DNA of 64,000 nt from Scalesia atractyloides. Lineage: Eukaryota > Streptophyta > Magnoliopsida > Asterales > Asteraceae. The stretch is from assembly GCA_947069175.1 (NCBI GenBank), contig CAMTDV010000012.1, positions 40,208,341 to 40,272,340 of the forward strand, in the 5' to 3' direction. Shown piece after piece: positions 43,475 to 53,488 of the stretch. Position numbers and translations under genes: made by a program. The notes under the pieces are model-generated. The model saw only the letters and a program-made list of their open reading frames with translations. It made no database searches and had not been told where the DNA came from. How positions within the stretch are numbered: the stretch's first letter is position 1; every line of letters begins with the position of its first letter.

Positions 43475-44260
43475 CGAAGAACATCAAAAACAGTTCAAAA
43501 TTTCGTATTTTGATCTGTTTTGGGAAGAAAGATGTTGTGTTTCCTAGTTTTTCGAATTATTTGTTGAAAGGATCTCACAAAATTGAATTTATAAATCATT
43601 CCTTAATTATCAGATTTGGTGGTTATTTTCTATACAAGGCAACTTGGAGGGTGCTACTTGGAGTGTGCCACCTAGAGTGTGCTACCTAAGTGTGCGGCTT
43701 TAGTGTGCGGCCCAACAATTAGTGTGCAACCCAAATACCTATGTACGGTCCAAACAAGAGGTGTGTGCGGCCCAAAAGATAGTGTGCGGCCAGTGTGCGG
43801 CCGAAATGGAAGTGTATGACTTCATTGTGTGCATGCCTCAAATGAGTGAATGAGGTTCTTATTTATCGGCTAACCAAAGGCAGGGGTTCACAGTCGTGTT
43901 TTGTCCTTGAGTCTCGTTGGAAGCTTCGAGAATATGTCTTTTCTGTTCCCTAGGGTCTTGGGCACGGGCTTTCCTAGCCATGCACAACCATGCATGGTGA
44001 TATGTCCCGACAACAGTTGCAGCAAGTGTACTTTGGTCTCTAGCTTTTGTCTTTATTCCAGTTTTCTTTTATGGTGGGCACGACCGTTTATGTGTATGCA
44101 CGGCGTGCCTTCCGTCTTTCTTTCTTACCCACGAAGTTGTTCTAATTTTTTAAAAGGCGGGCTGCGGCGAGAGGCATGATCATGCCTTGTTGTGCACAGG
44201 GGTGTTTTTGGAAACTTCGTATTCTCGTTCGGTTTTCATTGTTTTTTGCTTTTTTTTATT
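43475..44260 (+). other. Copia-3 leader-like DNA with AGTGTGCGGCC repeats
   Basis: No gag or pol recognisable. From about 43648 to 43805 the words GTGTGCCACC, GTGTGCTACC, GTGTGCGGCC and GTGTGCGGCCCAA recur at short irregular spacing, some eight or nine times. The rest has no feature I can name. The right edge of Copia-3 is not found and no second LTR is seen. Confidence 0.45.
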
Positions 44261-44709
44261 TTGGACCTCAAATCATATAAAATTGAATATGAACGATTTA
44301 GGTAGTGTTTCATTTATTAATTGCATCAAAAGTATTAATAAGCGGGGGTAAATTCATATAATAAATATATATAATTGATGTCAGATCATCTGTTCAACTC
44401 ATTGAATTTATGGTGACCAAACCATATCCTCAAAGCTTATATGGATCGAAACACTACACTTGTATGTGTGAAGTTTGTTAAACGGATTCTTCAAACGTAT
44501 ATTAGTATGGACATGGAGCTAATTCATAGCATTAACATATTGCATTTTTTACCAGTCAAAGATTTATCCAAAACCATAGGAAACCCACTTTGAATCTATT
44601 AAAAAATCCACTAGAAAACCTGAAAATACTTTATGTATATAAAAACATTTTTCCTCAAAAAACCAACGAGTACATAAGCATGCCTAGATTGAAGATCGTC
44701 TTTGATATC
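44261..44709. other. AT-rich flank downstream of the laccase pseudogene
   Basis: No ORF or repeat seen. It probably contains the 3' UTR and terminator region of the minus-strand laccase copy, but I cannot point to a polyadenylation signal with confidence. Confidence 0.4.
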
Positions 44710-47700
44710 TCAACATGGTGGGAGATCATCTGGTGGAGGAAGTAATCTTTGAGATGGCTTCACACCACCCTTCACGATGAAGCCCGAAGCAAGACCCCAG
44801 GAAGTATGCTCTTCAAGATGGCAGTGCATAAACCATACCCTGGATTATCAGCATTGATTCGAATTGCGGCCCATCCACCCATCGGTACCCCAACGGTGTT
44901 ACCCTCAGGAGGATCCACAAGGTTATATTGTGTTGTATCCTTCTCAGCATTGAAATTTCCAAATCCCCTACCCACCACAAAAAAGTTATGCCCATGAACA
45001 TGAATTGGGTGATTTTCTACGTTAAGAAAACTCGTGTCTTGAAGAATGATTTCTAACTTTGTCCCATACTCGACCACAAACAACTTAGTACCAAATTTTG
45101 GATTTAGGTTATCTGTCAAAGGGTCCACTCCCGTGTAGTCGAAAACGTGTGGTGGCTGTAGTGGGAAATCGTGAGAATACTGCATAGAAGAATAGTTTCA
45201 TGTAAGAAGCATCGATCTCAACCATTGTAAGTGTATGGTTGGATATTGCGAAGAAGAGCTCATCGTTAAGTGCGGCATTAATGATTCTAAGCATGTAGAT
45301 CTTGTCATGTTCAACGGTCTGGATAAAAGTATCTGCACAAAAAAATTCATAAACGGTTACTAAAATGGATAGATGAATCGAAAATATAGAAGTTGCAAAT
45401 TTAGTGACTCAGTTGTGACCTAGATCACAGACCGTTTAAATTTGGTTGTAAAATGGTCCAGGAAAAGAGAAAGACTTAATAAATCAAAACTAAAATTTGG
45501 AAAGTCTGTCATATGTTTACGAATTCTAAATAGGCACAACTATAAACTAAATTCGATAAAAACATTGTAAAAAATAGGCACAACTATACATTTTTTGTAA
45601 TTGGGTATATGTTCCTATTAAAGTATATCGTATATACAAATTTCATGACTATCTAAAGTATTTAAAGTTGTAATAAATCCATAATTTCGTTGATACATCT
45701 ACGAAATTGTTACTATCTAAAGTATTTAAACTTGTAATGTATCCTAATTCATATGCATTTGGTGGATATGCTTTTTTTTATTTTTTTTTCTTTGAAAGTG
45801 TTATATAGACACTCAAAGTTAATATAGTATCCGAACTCAAGTTTTGAATCACTATCTAGAATGCTTAGAAACATTTGATTTTTTTTTACTAGACTGGTTC
45901 ACTATGTAAGCCTTTTTCATATTTATTCTAAAAAAGGCCTGTTATTTTAGTGGTAAATAGTGTTATTAATAACAATATCGAAGTAAATTTAATATCCTTG
46001 GTTCGTTTTGATATCCGAATCTCAATTTCGGTAGCTTTTATTATCTGATTCTGGAATACATGACCAATGATTAGGTTAGAAAATATATATGCTGCTTTCC
46101 ACACAAAATTCTACGAATAAGTCAAGTTTGATGAAGAGTATAGTGACCCTTTATTTGTATAAAACGCTACAGGCTAAGGACGGCTATCCCTTTTTGTGAA
46201 ATCATTTCGACAATATAATTTTTTGTAAAACCCATTTATTAAAAATTCTACTCTGAAACAAGCGTTTTCATTGTCCAGTTTTGAAGGAATGTAACGAGTT
46301 TACTAACCTTTGACTGAGCAAGGGTACAGTGATCCAGGCAAACCGTTAATCGTATAAACGTCTGATGAGTTCGGCCCACTGCCATACTTGTACATTTCAT
46401 CTTCGATTCCTTCAACAGGTAAGTTCCACCATTCTCCTACAAAGAATAGCAGTGGCAAAGCTTGAGATATTATACCGGAGGTCGAAAACGTATATACCCA
46501 AAAATTTCTATACGAAAACTACATATATAACACTACTCAGCGAAAAGTTCGGGACTCCCCGGTCCTTCTAACCTTCGCCTTTGAAGAATAGTAACAAAAG
46601 ATAAGAAGATGATATTTATAAAGAGAGTTATCAAGTTGAGAGTTTTTTTTTTTTTTTTGAATGGTGATAATATTTAACTTGTTGTGAGAGAGATCTCATA
46701 CCCCTCAAACATAGGGCCCTAACCTCACTCCGGACAGACTATGTTATCTTAACTGGGCCCATGCTGACGTTAGAGTTTGGCAGTGACAGGGGTTTGCGCC
46801 GTCACAAAAGAGAATCTCTCTGGCGTAACACACGGTAGACTAAAACCTGGGTGGCTCGGGCTCAAACTATTGGCCTAGAGTCTCGGAGAACTAGCCTTCA
46901 TTATCTTTTTATCCACCAAATATGACACTAGTGGGAATTGAACTTGAGTCTTTAAAAAGAAATCAAATCTTTTCAATCACCGGACACAAGTGACGGATAG
47001 TCTAGAGTTTTTGTTAATATGTTGTTTTAAACAACTTGATGATAAATTGAGTCTTCTACTAGTAATAGCGGCTTCAAAGTTTGAAAAGTAGAAGTCACTA
47101 GTAGCGACTAAAGTCATGTGATTTAAGTATTATTTCCTTTTCATTTTGTACTTACCTTATAAATTTAGATTTTGTCTTAACTACCTAATAAAATTTATAT
47201 GTTTAATGTAAACTGAAAAAATAGTCGCTTTCAACTTTGTACTTGCTATCTCAGCTAACAGACTAACTCAAAAATCAAACTTAAACAGAAACAAATACCG
47301 ATTTGTCATTTTGGGTTTTTTTAAAGACAGCCAACTTTTGAATAATTTCCTAGGTAAAGGTGATTATGATTACCAAATATTATTGGGATTTCAGCTTCAA
47401 CAGGAGCCGCAAACGGATAGGGCATACGTGCGTATATAATGATGGCACCATAGACGGTAGCACGCTGCCAAGCAATATGAGCATGCCACCAAAGGGTACC
47501 CCTTTGGCCGGTAACTGTGAACTTATATGTATACGACCGTCCAGGAGTTATGGGACACTGCGTAACATACGCAGGCCCATCGGCCCATCCAGTTCTAAGT
47601 TGCTTGATTCCATGCCTGCTCACACCAACACATTTGTCAACCAATGATCAAACTTAGTATGAGGAAAACAGATGATTAAAAGATGAAACTAACCAATGTA

Positions 47701-48061
47701 TAGTGGTGTTTATTGAAACACCATTGGTAACCTTAATCTCCACATCGTCTCCTTCGTTTACCGCTATTGTTGGTCCTGGATACTCACCATTTACTGTCAA
47801 TATGGCTTTTGTACTGCATACACGAGTTATGTTTTTCCATTCCACCTGAAAATCAATCAAAACGCATAATTTAGTCCAAGCTATCCTATGATTTCGAATG
47901 TGATACACACCAAGATAACCACAAACAAACACACACACACGCGCATACAGTACATTGAATTGGTAGCGTTTTGAGGTGTTGGAAGATAAACAAAATGGTA
48001 TAGCCGTGACAACGAATGTTAGAACCAAAATTTTTGCCAAAACAGAATACGTGTTCATCAT
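44710..48061 (-). pseudogene. Laccase (multicopper oxidase) pseudogene
   Basis: A secreted plant laccase oxidising phenolics/monolignols in the cell wall, as known for the family. Exon 1 is 48061-47954 (36 codons, signal peptide MMNTYSVLAKILVLTFVVTA). Exon 2 is 47845-47694, exon 3 47615-47374, exon 4 46436-46308 (129 nt, the usual size), exon 5 from 45332. All introns are GT-AG. Copper motifs HWHG (spanning exons 2-3), WHAHIAW and HPIHVHGHNF are present. Two lesions: about 170 residues are missing in exon 5 (junction near 45190, where DASYMK is followed out of frame by YSHDFPLQPP), and one base is lost near 44840, so WFMHCHLEEH and the PPPDDLPPC tail are out of frame. The usual last intron is also absent. 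Confidence 0.88.
46648..47003 (-). mobile_element. SINE-like retroposon in laccase intron 3
   Basis: About 355 bp. On the minus strand it starts with a tRNA-like head: an A-box-like GTGTCCGGTGATTG, about 45 bp later a B-box-like AGTTCAATTCCCAC, then a unique body and a 3' A-run (T run 46643-46658 on the + strand). Candidate target duplications AGAGTTTTT are at 46639-46647 and 47004-47012; the left one overlaps the T run. Pol III-transcribed SINEs have this layout. The tRNA parent is not identified. Confidence 0.55.
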
Positions 48062-48103
48062 ATCTGTGAATGGAAACTCCCTACCAAGATTGCCACCAAG
48101 CAT

Positions 48104-48118
48104 CCATATATATATAGA
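48104..48118 (-). promoter_or_regulatory. TATA-like element upstream of the laccase pseudogene
   Basis: Minus-strand CTATATATATATGG lies about 45-55 bp upstream of the ATG at 48061. This would imply a short 5' UTR. It is the only TATA-like word close to the start. Confidence 0.4.
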
Positions 48119-48217
48119 CACAAGAAGTATATTCGATACAACTGTTTTGTTTTATTATTTGTATATTTGTAATATTATTTTGTTGAGACTATTGCATGTT
48201 CAGAAAATTTATGATTG

Positions 48218-48420
48218 AAAGTGAACAACGCTAATAAAACAAGGTCCAACTACAAAAAGAATATTGATTTTAATCCAGAGAACCTATCTTTAATTGTTTT
48301 GTTATACAGAAAGATTTATGATTTAAAAAGGGCAACGCTAATAAAACAAGGTGCAACTAGCAAAAGAATATTGATTGTTAATCCAGAGAACCTTTCTTTA
48401 ATTGTTATTTTAAAAATATC
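48218..48420. repeat. Approximate 105-bp tandem duplication
   Basis: Two copies containing AACGCTAATAAAACAAGGT, AAAAGAATATTGATT and AATCCAGAGAACCT, followed by TCTTTAATTGTT. The first starts near 48227 and the second near 48332. They differ at several bases. Upstream of the laccase copy; no function suggested. Confidence 0.85.
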
Positions 48421-48785
48421 GAGCAAGCGTCCATGCTATGTCTAGGTGGTAATAAAAGAGCATCTCTAACAGCATCTGATATTTTATTCAAAAACCCAAT
48501 AGTCTATTTTTTAAATGGCATTAAGTTATCGATTACTTTCTCTTATCATTAATTGCATGTTACTTATTTATCAAATACCACTTGGGTTGTGGCCTAATCG
48601 TAGATGGCAAAAGCCTCTTTGAAAAACACTCAGACTCAAACCTGAGTAAGAAATACTTTAAGAAAATATTTGTGGTTTATTTTCTATTAAAAAAACTTAT
48701 TTAATCAATTTATTTTTGAACAACGACTTCGTTAGTAGCTAGAAGAAAAAGCATACAGACATAAACAGATTTAAAAAGAGCTAAA
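48421..48785. other. Intergenic DNA with a possible SINE-like fragment
   Basis: At about 48592-48660 GTTGTGGCCTAATCGTAGAT and, 50 bp on, CAGACTCAAACCTGAG resemble A- and B-box regions of a tRNA-like head on the + strand. No A tail or duplication was found. Otherwise no feature. Confidence 0.3.
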
Positions 48786-49260
48786 ATTACACTATGCATC
48801 CCAATCTAACAAAACGATTTGCTTTAATGGATTCCACAATGAATTCCCATCTTCAAATCCGACCTTCGAAAAATTTCTCATTCCTTCCCTTTCATAAGAA
48901 CCATGACTTTTTGGGTAGGAAGCGCAACCTGGCATACCACGCACCTCTTTTATCCATGTAACCCAGGATCAACATATGTTACACCACGGCACCACCTGCT
49001 TATCTTCCACCACACATCCATAGCCGAACTACAAGCAACCAGAAGATGATCGTTTCTGGCGAAGCAACGCAGTTGTCACATGAACCACCCTTCTCAAACA
49101 CCCTTTTTTGTAACTCCACGTTTGATGTAAGTTTATTTAATAACGCTTTCGATACGAAGAAATGTACTTTTTTATAATACCACCAACTCAATACTACTTC
49201 CTCTTCTAGAAACATCTTGGATTAAATCACCCTGCGAGATTCACCACCTTGAAAACGTCC
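48786..49260 (-). pseudogene. LINE retrotransposon fragment, zf-RVT end
   Basis: On the minus strand: KALLNKLTSNVELQKRVFEK, then CDNCVASPETI and, in shifted frames, a WWKISRWC-like tract and a final RNEKFFEGRI...IKANRFV. This is the order of the zinc-binding C-terminal region of plant non-LTR reverse transcriptases (fVWRa..kiPT..L..R, C..C...E...HLL..C, WW..., N..F....). Several stops and frameshifts; the RT core is absent. Confidence 0.55.
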
Positions 49261-50380
49261 TCGGCCCCACCTATCCACAACCACCTGTCCTTTTAATCAC
49301 ATAAATTGCAACCATAAAGCATGTTTACAAGCCTTTGTTTCCCCGTTTCTAGAGCACCTTCCAAGTTTGTCATCTAAGTTTGCAAGTCTATCAGCTAGCC
49401 AACATCCTTTGTCTTTTTCTTGGCTGAATAGGGATTGACGAAGACTTTCATACATAACGTAACCAACCCAATTGTCCAGCAAAAATTTTGTCGCCTAACC
49501 ACCAAACTTGCATTTTTATCACGTGATGTGGTGTATATATAAAAAGTGATTGATTTTTAGTCATAGAAAATTTTCTCAAGTTTTAATATTTATAAAGATA
49601 TGATAAAATATTATTACACTACACTCATCGTGTTGGGTAAATGCACCCATCGTTGCGTAATATAGTGATGGGTAAGATACCGAAGTCGTCCAAGCATACA
49701 ACAAGTTCTAGTACCGAGTCTTCGTTAATGTCTACTCAAACCAAAAGTAAAAGTTTAAAAATGGCTTAAAATAACTGAAGATGTAAGTAAAAAGATATTA
49801 ATCAATGATAAGAAAACGAGGGTGTTTAGGATACGCTTACCTCTTGATGCTTTGTTAACTAAATCTTACCATATGTTAATAAGAGCTCGATTGTTAGACG
49901 AGGAACTACATGTCTAAATACATAAAGTTGTGTAGTTCTTTGTTAGAGACTCTAGCACACTCGACCATACCACTTTGAATTAGCAAGGAAACGCCACTCA
50001 AGGATGGATCAAACCATAATGGTGTTGCCCAATCAGCAAGGAAAGTATATACAATGGTTATATTTCACTAACTCGTTTCTTGCACGTGTTATATAACTAA
50101 TGGAGGGAATAAACAGATGTGAACAAGTCAACCGGAAATTCGAACTTGTGGTTTGAAGAAACACCAAACTAATCAGGTGATTAGCTTGTGGTTAGTGTCT
50201 CGTCCAAATAAGGTTAATCTTCTTCTGAACTTGATGAACAACTACGTCGATCCTGCAAAACAATCAACACACCGTGAAGCTCGTTTTGTAACCACCCTTC
50301 AGAATAAGAAGTTGCTTTGAGGATAAAAGTGTGTGTATTAAGTGAGAGAGTAAGAGAGCGATCTTTAAACCTGGAGGTGA
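49261..50380. other. Region without recognised gene
   Basis: 49300-49480 holds a short minus-strand open stretch that may be the continuation of the LINE fragment. From about 49500 on I see only AT-rich, non-repetitive DNA. Confidence 0.35.
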
Positions 50381-50383
50381 AGT

Positions 50384-51651
50384 TCTCTATTTATAGCCAA
50401 GGTGAATTGTGAAGGATATGGGCTGATGGGCCTTGGGTCCGAGACCGACAACAAGTAATATCCATTATGTCTCCTCTATCACGACCGTTAGTGATTCCAG
50501 GCGAGATGGTAGCTGGCGCACGCTGAATGGATCCACGTGTCCAGACGGGTGTCCTTATTGTCTGGTCTGTCATCAGTAGTTATGTGGAGATCATAGAGAA
50601 GTGGTCCGTGCAAGCTGATTGGTGTTACATATGTGTCCTTTTGTACTTCTTGTCCCCTTCACGATTGTTCATCGTGCAGCATGTTCCACTACCGCCTTTC
50701 GAGCGTCTATTGGCCCACTACTCTGTCACTCGTACTTTCTGTACTTGTCCGACGTTGCCTTGCGTTTCTTCCATCCACGCGACTTGGATACACCCCGTGT
50801 AGTCGGCGCAAAGGTCCAGGAAGCTAGGTCTTTTGTCAAAGGAACTAAGTGTCAGAATTGATTTCATCTTGGTCTTAACCTCGCGTGCGACCTAGGACGC
50901 ACTCTTGCAGTCGGCGCAAGGTCGGGAAAGTCATCATTTTGGTTTACATTGGGTATGGTCTCACACGCAACCTAAGGTTAACTCATATGGTCGGCGCAGG
51001 ATTTGGGGCCATACCCCTTCAAGTCCCCCTAGTCCAGTGCTGCTTCCATGCGCGAGATGAGTGGTTAGAGCCCTAGACTAGAAATAAAGAATAAGCGTCT
51101 GCGCTTTGATCTATTGTATATGAAATCAGCATATGTGTAGGAAAGTTGGTGCATGTACGTGATGTCTCCCACTTGTACGGCGCAGCTATCTAGCTTCCCT
51201 TTGAAGTTATCTCTCTTTTTTTGCGCGACAAAACTTCGAGATTTGAAAAGAGCATCTTCTGACAAGTTGGTGGCGAAAGCGACGGTGGATTTGACCGTTG
51301 ACTTGGTGATGAACAAGTTGTCACTATGTCAGGCGTGCCATTTCGCCTTGTGTAAGGAGCGTGAAACTCACGCGCGCATGGTAATTGTTGCTACGGTTTT
51401 CCTACCTGGCGTGTCAAACTATGGTTTGATACGCACTACAAGTTGTTCAGTATGGTTACCCATCGCATTAAATGCGATGCGCATAAATAGATGGAGAGAC
51501 AAAGAAGAATTCACGTTTCCTTCGAATTCTCTCTCATTTTTCATTTGTATCTTCAAACCTTCAAGAGATTTGTGAAGATCTTCAAGTTCTCTTCATCTTT
51601 TTGCAAGATTTCTGCAAGGTCATCATCTGTATCACAGATTTCTTCTCACAT
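50384..51651. repeat. LTR/leader-like DNA of Tat/Ogre-type Gypsy elements
   Basis: It contains a minus-strand TATA box CTATAAATAG (about 50397-50388) and a plus-strand CATAAATAGA (about 51481-51490). Three diverged copies of GTCGGCGCAAGGTC occur (near 50803, 50909, 50983), followed by a CCCCTTCAAGTCCCCCTAGT motif near 51015. The promoter-like words on opposite strands suit the two oppositely oriented coding fragments on the right. LTR ends and primer site are not found. Confidence 0.4.
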
Positions 51652-52060
51652 TATGTCTGAGAGTGCAGAAGAACTCATGGTTATCGAATAAATCGGCGGT
51701 GGAATGTCACCGTTGAAATGGGAAGAGGGGCTCTTCGAGCAGGTGGTCCGGGGCCACCAATTTTCCGGCTAGCGGAACGCTCATTATCCAGCCAAGGGTC
51801 AGACCGCTGCTGATGCGCCACCCAGGTATATTACACTTTTCATTGACTTCTTTGGTGATGGCAATTTTCGGTTGCCTACTACCCACTTCTTTGGGTCTTT
51901 CCTTTCTCACTATCGTTTCCATGTCTCTCAAATGAGCCCGTTAGGCATGGTTAGTATAAGGCACTTCGAGTTATGTTGTCGCTCGCAGGGAGTCGAACCA
52001 ACCATCTATAGATTCGGGGTTATTATCAGTTGCAGTGCAACTTGAGATTCTATTCTTTCA
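51652..52060 (+). pseudogene. Tat/Ogre-type ORF1, 'putative gypsy-type transposase' N-terminus
   Basis: It starts MSESAEELMVIE, stop, then GGGMSPLKWEEGLFEQVVRG, ...RYITLFIDFFGDGNFRLPTTH, FGSFLSHYRFHVSQMSPLGM and IRHFELCCRSQGVEPTI. This matches, by recollection, the plant family annotated as putative gypsy-type transposase, a misnamed ORF found near gag in Tat-lineage elements. The frame fades at about 52060, where DNA of the opposite strand begins to make sense. Confidence 0.6.
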
Positions 52061-52675
52061 CCACACATTCTCGCGATGTTCTTCAAGTAAGTCCAAATCG
52101 AGTCGTCGTTTCGCCTCATTATCAATCGCGTTGACGGCCGCCAAGCATGGTGAGAGGAGACCGATCTCTGCCGGGATAACTGCCTCATAGCCATAGACTA
52201 GGCTAAAAGGGGTATTGCCGTTGCTTGACTTAGGCATGGTGCGATGAGCCCAGAGTATGCTCGGGAGCTCATCGACCCACCCTCTTCGCTTACCTAGACG
52301 GACTTTGATCCCTTCCACAATGCCTTTGATGACACTCTCTACCTGATCGTTGCCTTGAGGATGCGCAACGAAAGAAAAGGTATTCGATGTGCAGCTCCTT
52401 CATCTAGTTGTGAAGGTCTTCTGAGGCAAAGTTCGTGTTGTTGTCTGTCACGATGCGAAGGGGTAAGTCGAACCGGCAAATGATGTGCTCCCATATGAAT
52501 TTTTCACGATCATCGTGGAGGTTGATGCAAGTGCCTTCGCTTCTACCCATTTTGTGAAGTAATCAACTACTACAATTATAAACTTGACCGCGTCGGGGGC
52601 TTTAGGAAAAGGTCCTACCATATTGATGCCCCATTGTTGAAATGGCCAAGCAGTGGAAACTTGTATCAGGTCATT
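52061..52675 (-). pseudogene. Tat/Ogre-type integrase fragment
   Basis: On the minus strand: STAWPFQQWGINMVGPFPKA, IIVVVDYFTKWVEAKALAS (first catalytic Asp), then after a shift IKVRLGKRRGWVDELPSILW, AHRTMPKSSNGNTPFSLVYG and YEAVIPAEIGLLSP, ending in KRRLDLDLLEEHREN near 52075. This motif set is typical of Tat-lineage Gypsy integrase. The segment with the second Asp is disrupted (52330-52480). The upstream (right) part is cut at 52675 by Gypsy-3. Confidence 0.82.
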
Positions 52676-52765
52676 TGTAACACCCTGTAAAATCATGTCC
52701 AGTAATATAGTGACACGTGTCGTATTTTTATTTTTAGTCTATTTAAGACTAATAAGGACTAAAAG

Positions 52766-52995
52766 TGACAACATGCTCAAACTAAGCCTCTGAGTGACTA
52801 ACTGATGTCAACATGCATAAACCAAGCCTCTGAATGACCATTAGTGTCGACATGCTTAAAATATAGCCTCTGAGTGGCCGTTAGTGTCAAAATGCTTAAA
52901 TTAGCCTCTGAGTGACCGTTGTGTCAACATGCCCAGCCTCTTAGTGGCATCAAAGTCAACATGCTTATACTGAGCCTCTGAGTGATCCTTTACAA
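52766..52995. repeat. Tandem GTCAACATGC...GCCTCTGAGTGACC repeats
   Basis: Six diverged units of about 35-45 bp, each with CAACATGC and GCCTCTGAGTGA. The same array opens the 3' LTR at about 63438-63660. Confidence 0.9.
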
Positions 52996-53279
52996 AGTCC
53001 TAACTCTCATATGTCCCGTTTGTTGGACGAGAGTAATTAAATCCATTAAATTGTGAAAGTTGGATAATGGAGGGATTAAAAGTGTCAACATGTTAATTTA
53101 TACCTCTGAGTGACCTTTTAACGAACCGAGAGCTCGACAATGTCTGGGCATAATCCCGGGCATGCCAAGTATTGGCTACGGAGGGCTAAATATGCCAAAA
53201 AGGTGTTTTAGGAAGGTTTAGAGGGTTTTATAAGTTAAGGGGCTAAAAGTGTCAAGTTTTGAAACTGGCTTAGGGGCGT

Positions 53280-53488
53280 GAGAGGCAGGGCCTATGCCTC
53301 TCGCGGCCCGTCAGAGGACTATTACTGCAGAAAGTTTCCTTAGCCACCACACAAAAATGCAAAAAACCATTTAATCGAAACTATGGATTCCCAAACTTAT
53401 ATGCTACGTTTTAGGACACTTGTAAGCTCCCTCTTACACCCCTTAGCACCTAGCATCACCTCCTTCAAGCTCTCCAACTATAAATAGG
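53280..53488 (+). promoter_or_regulatory. Gypsy-3 LTR TATA box with upstream inverted repeat
   Basis: CTATAAATAGG (53478-53488), with a GC-rich stem-loop GAGAGGCA-7 nt-TGCCTCTC (53280-53302) about 175 bp upstream and TCTCGCGGCCCG beside it. In the 3' LTR copy (63948-63975) the stem has a mismatch. Confidence 0.55.

Noticed and set aside
43901..44179. Plus-strand open frame of 92 codons
   Set aside because: Cys/Phe/Ser-rich sequence without a recognised family, in the non-coding tail of a broken Copia leader.
44749..44997. Plus-strand open frame of 82 codons
   Set aside because: Antisense of the laccase C-terminal exon.
47360..47647. Plus-strand open frame of 95 codons
   Set aside because: It is the antisense shadow of laccase exon 3, which has clear homology and splice sites on the minus strand.
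44710..48061. Intact laccase gene
   Set aside because: About 170 residues of exon 5 are missing with a frame change, and a second one-base loss precedes the last copper motif.
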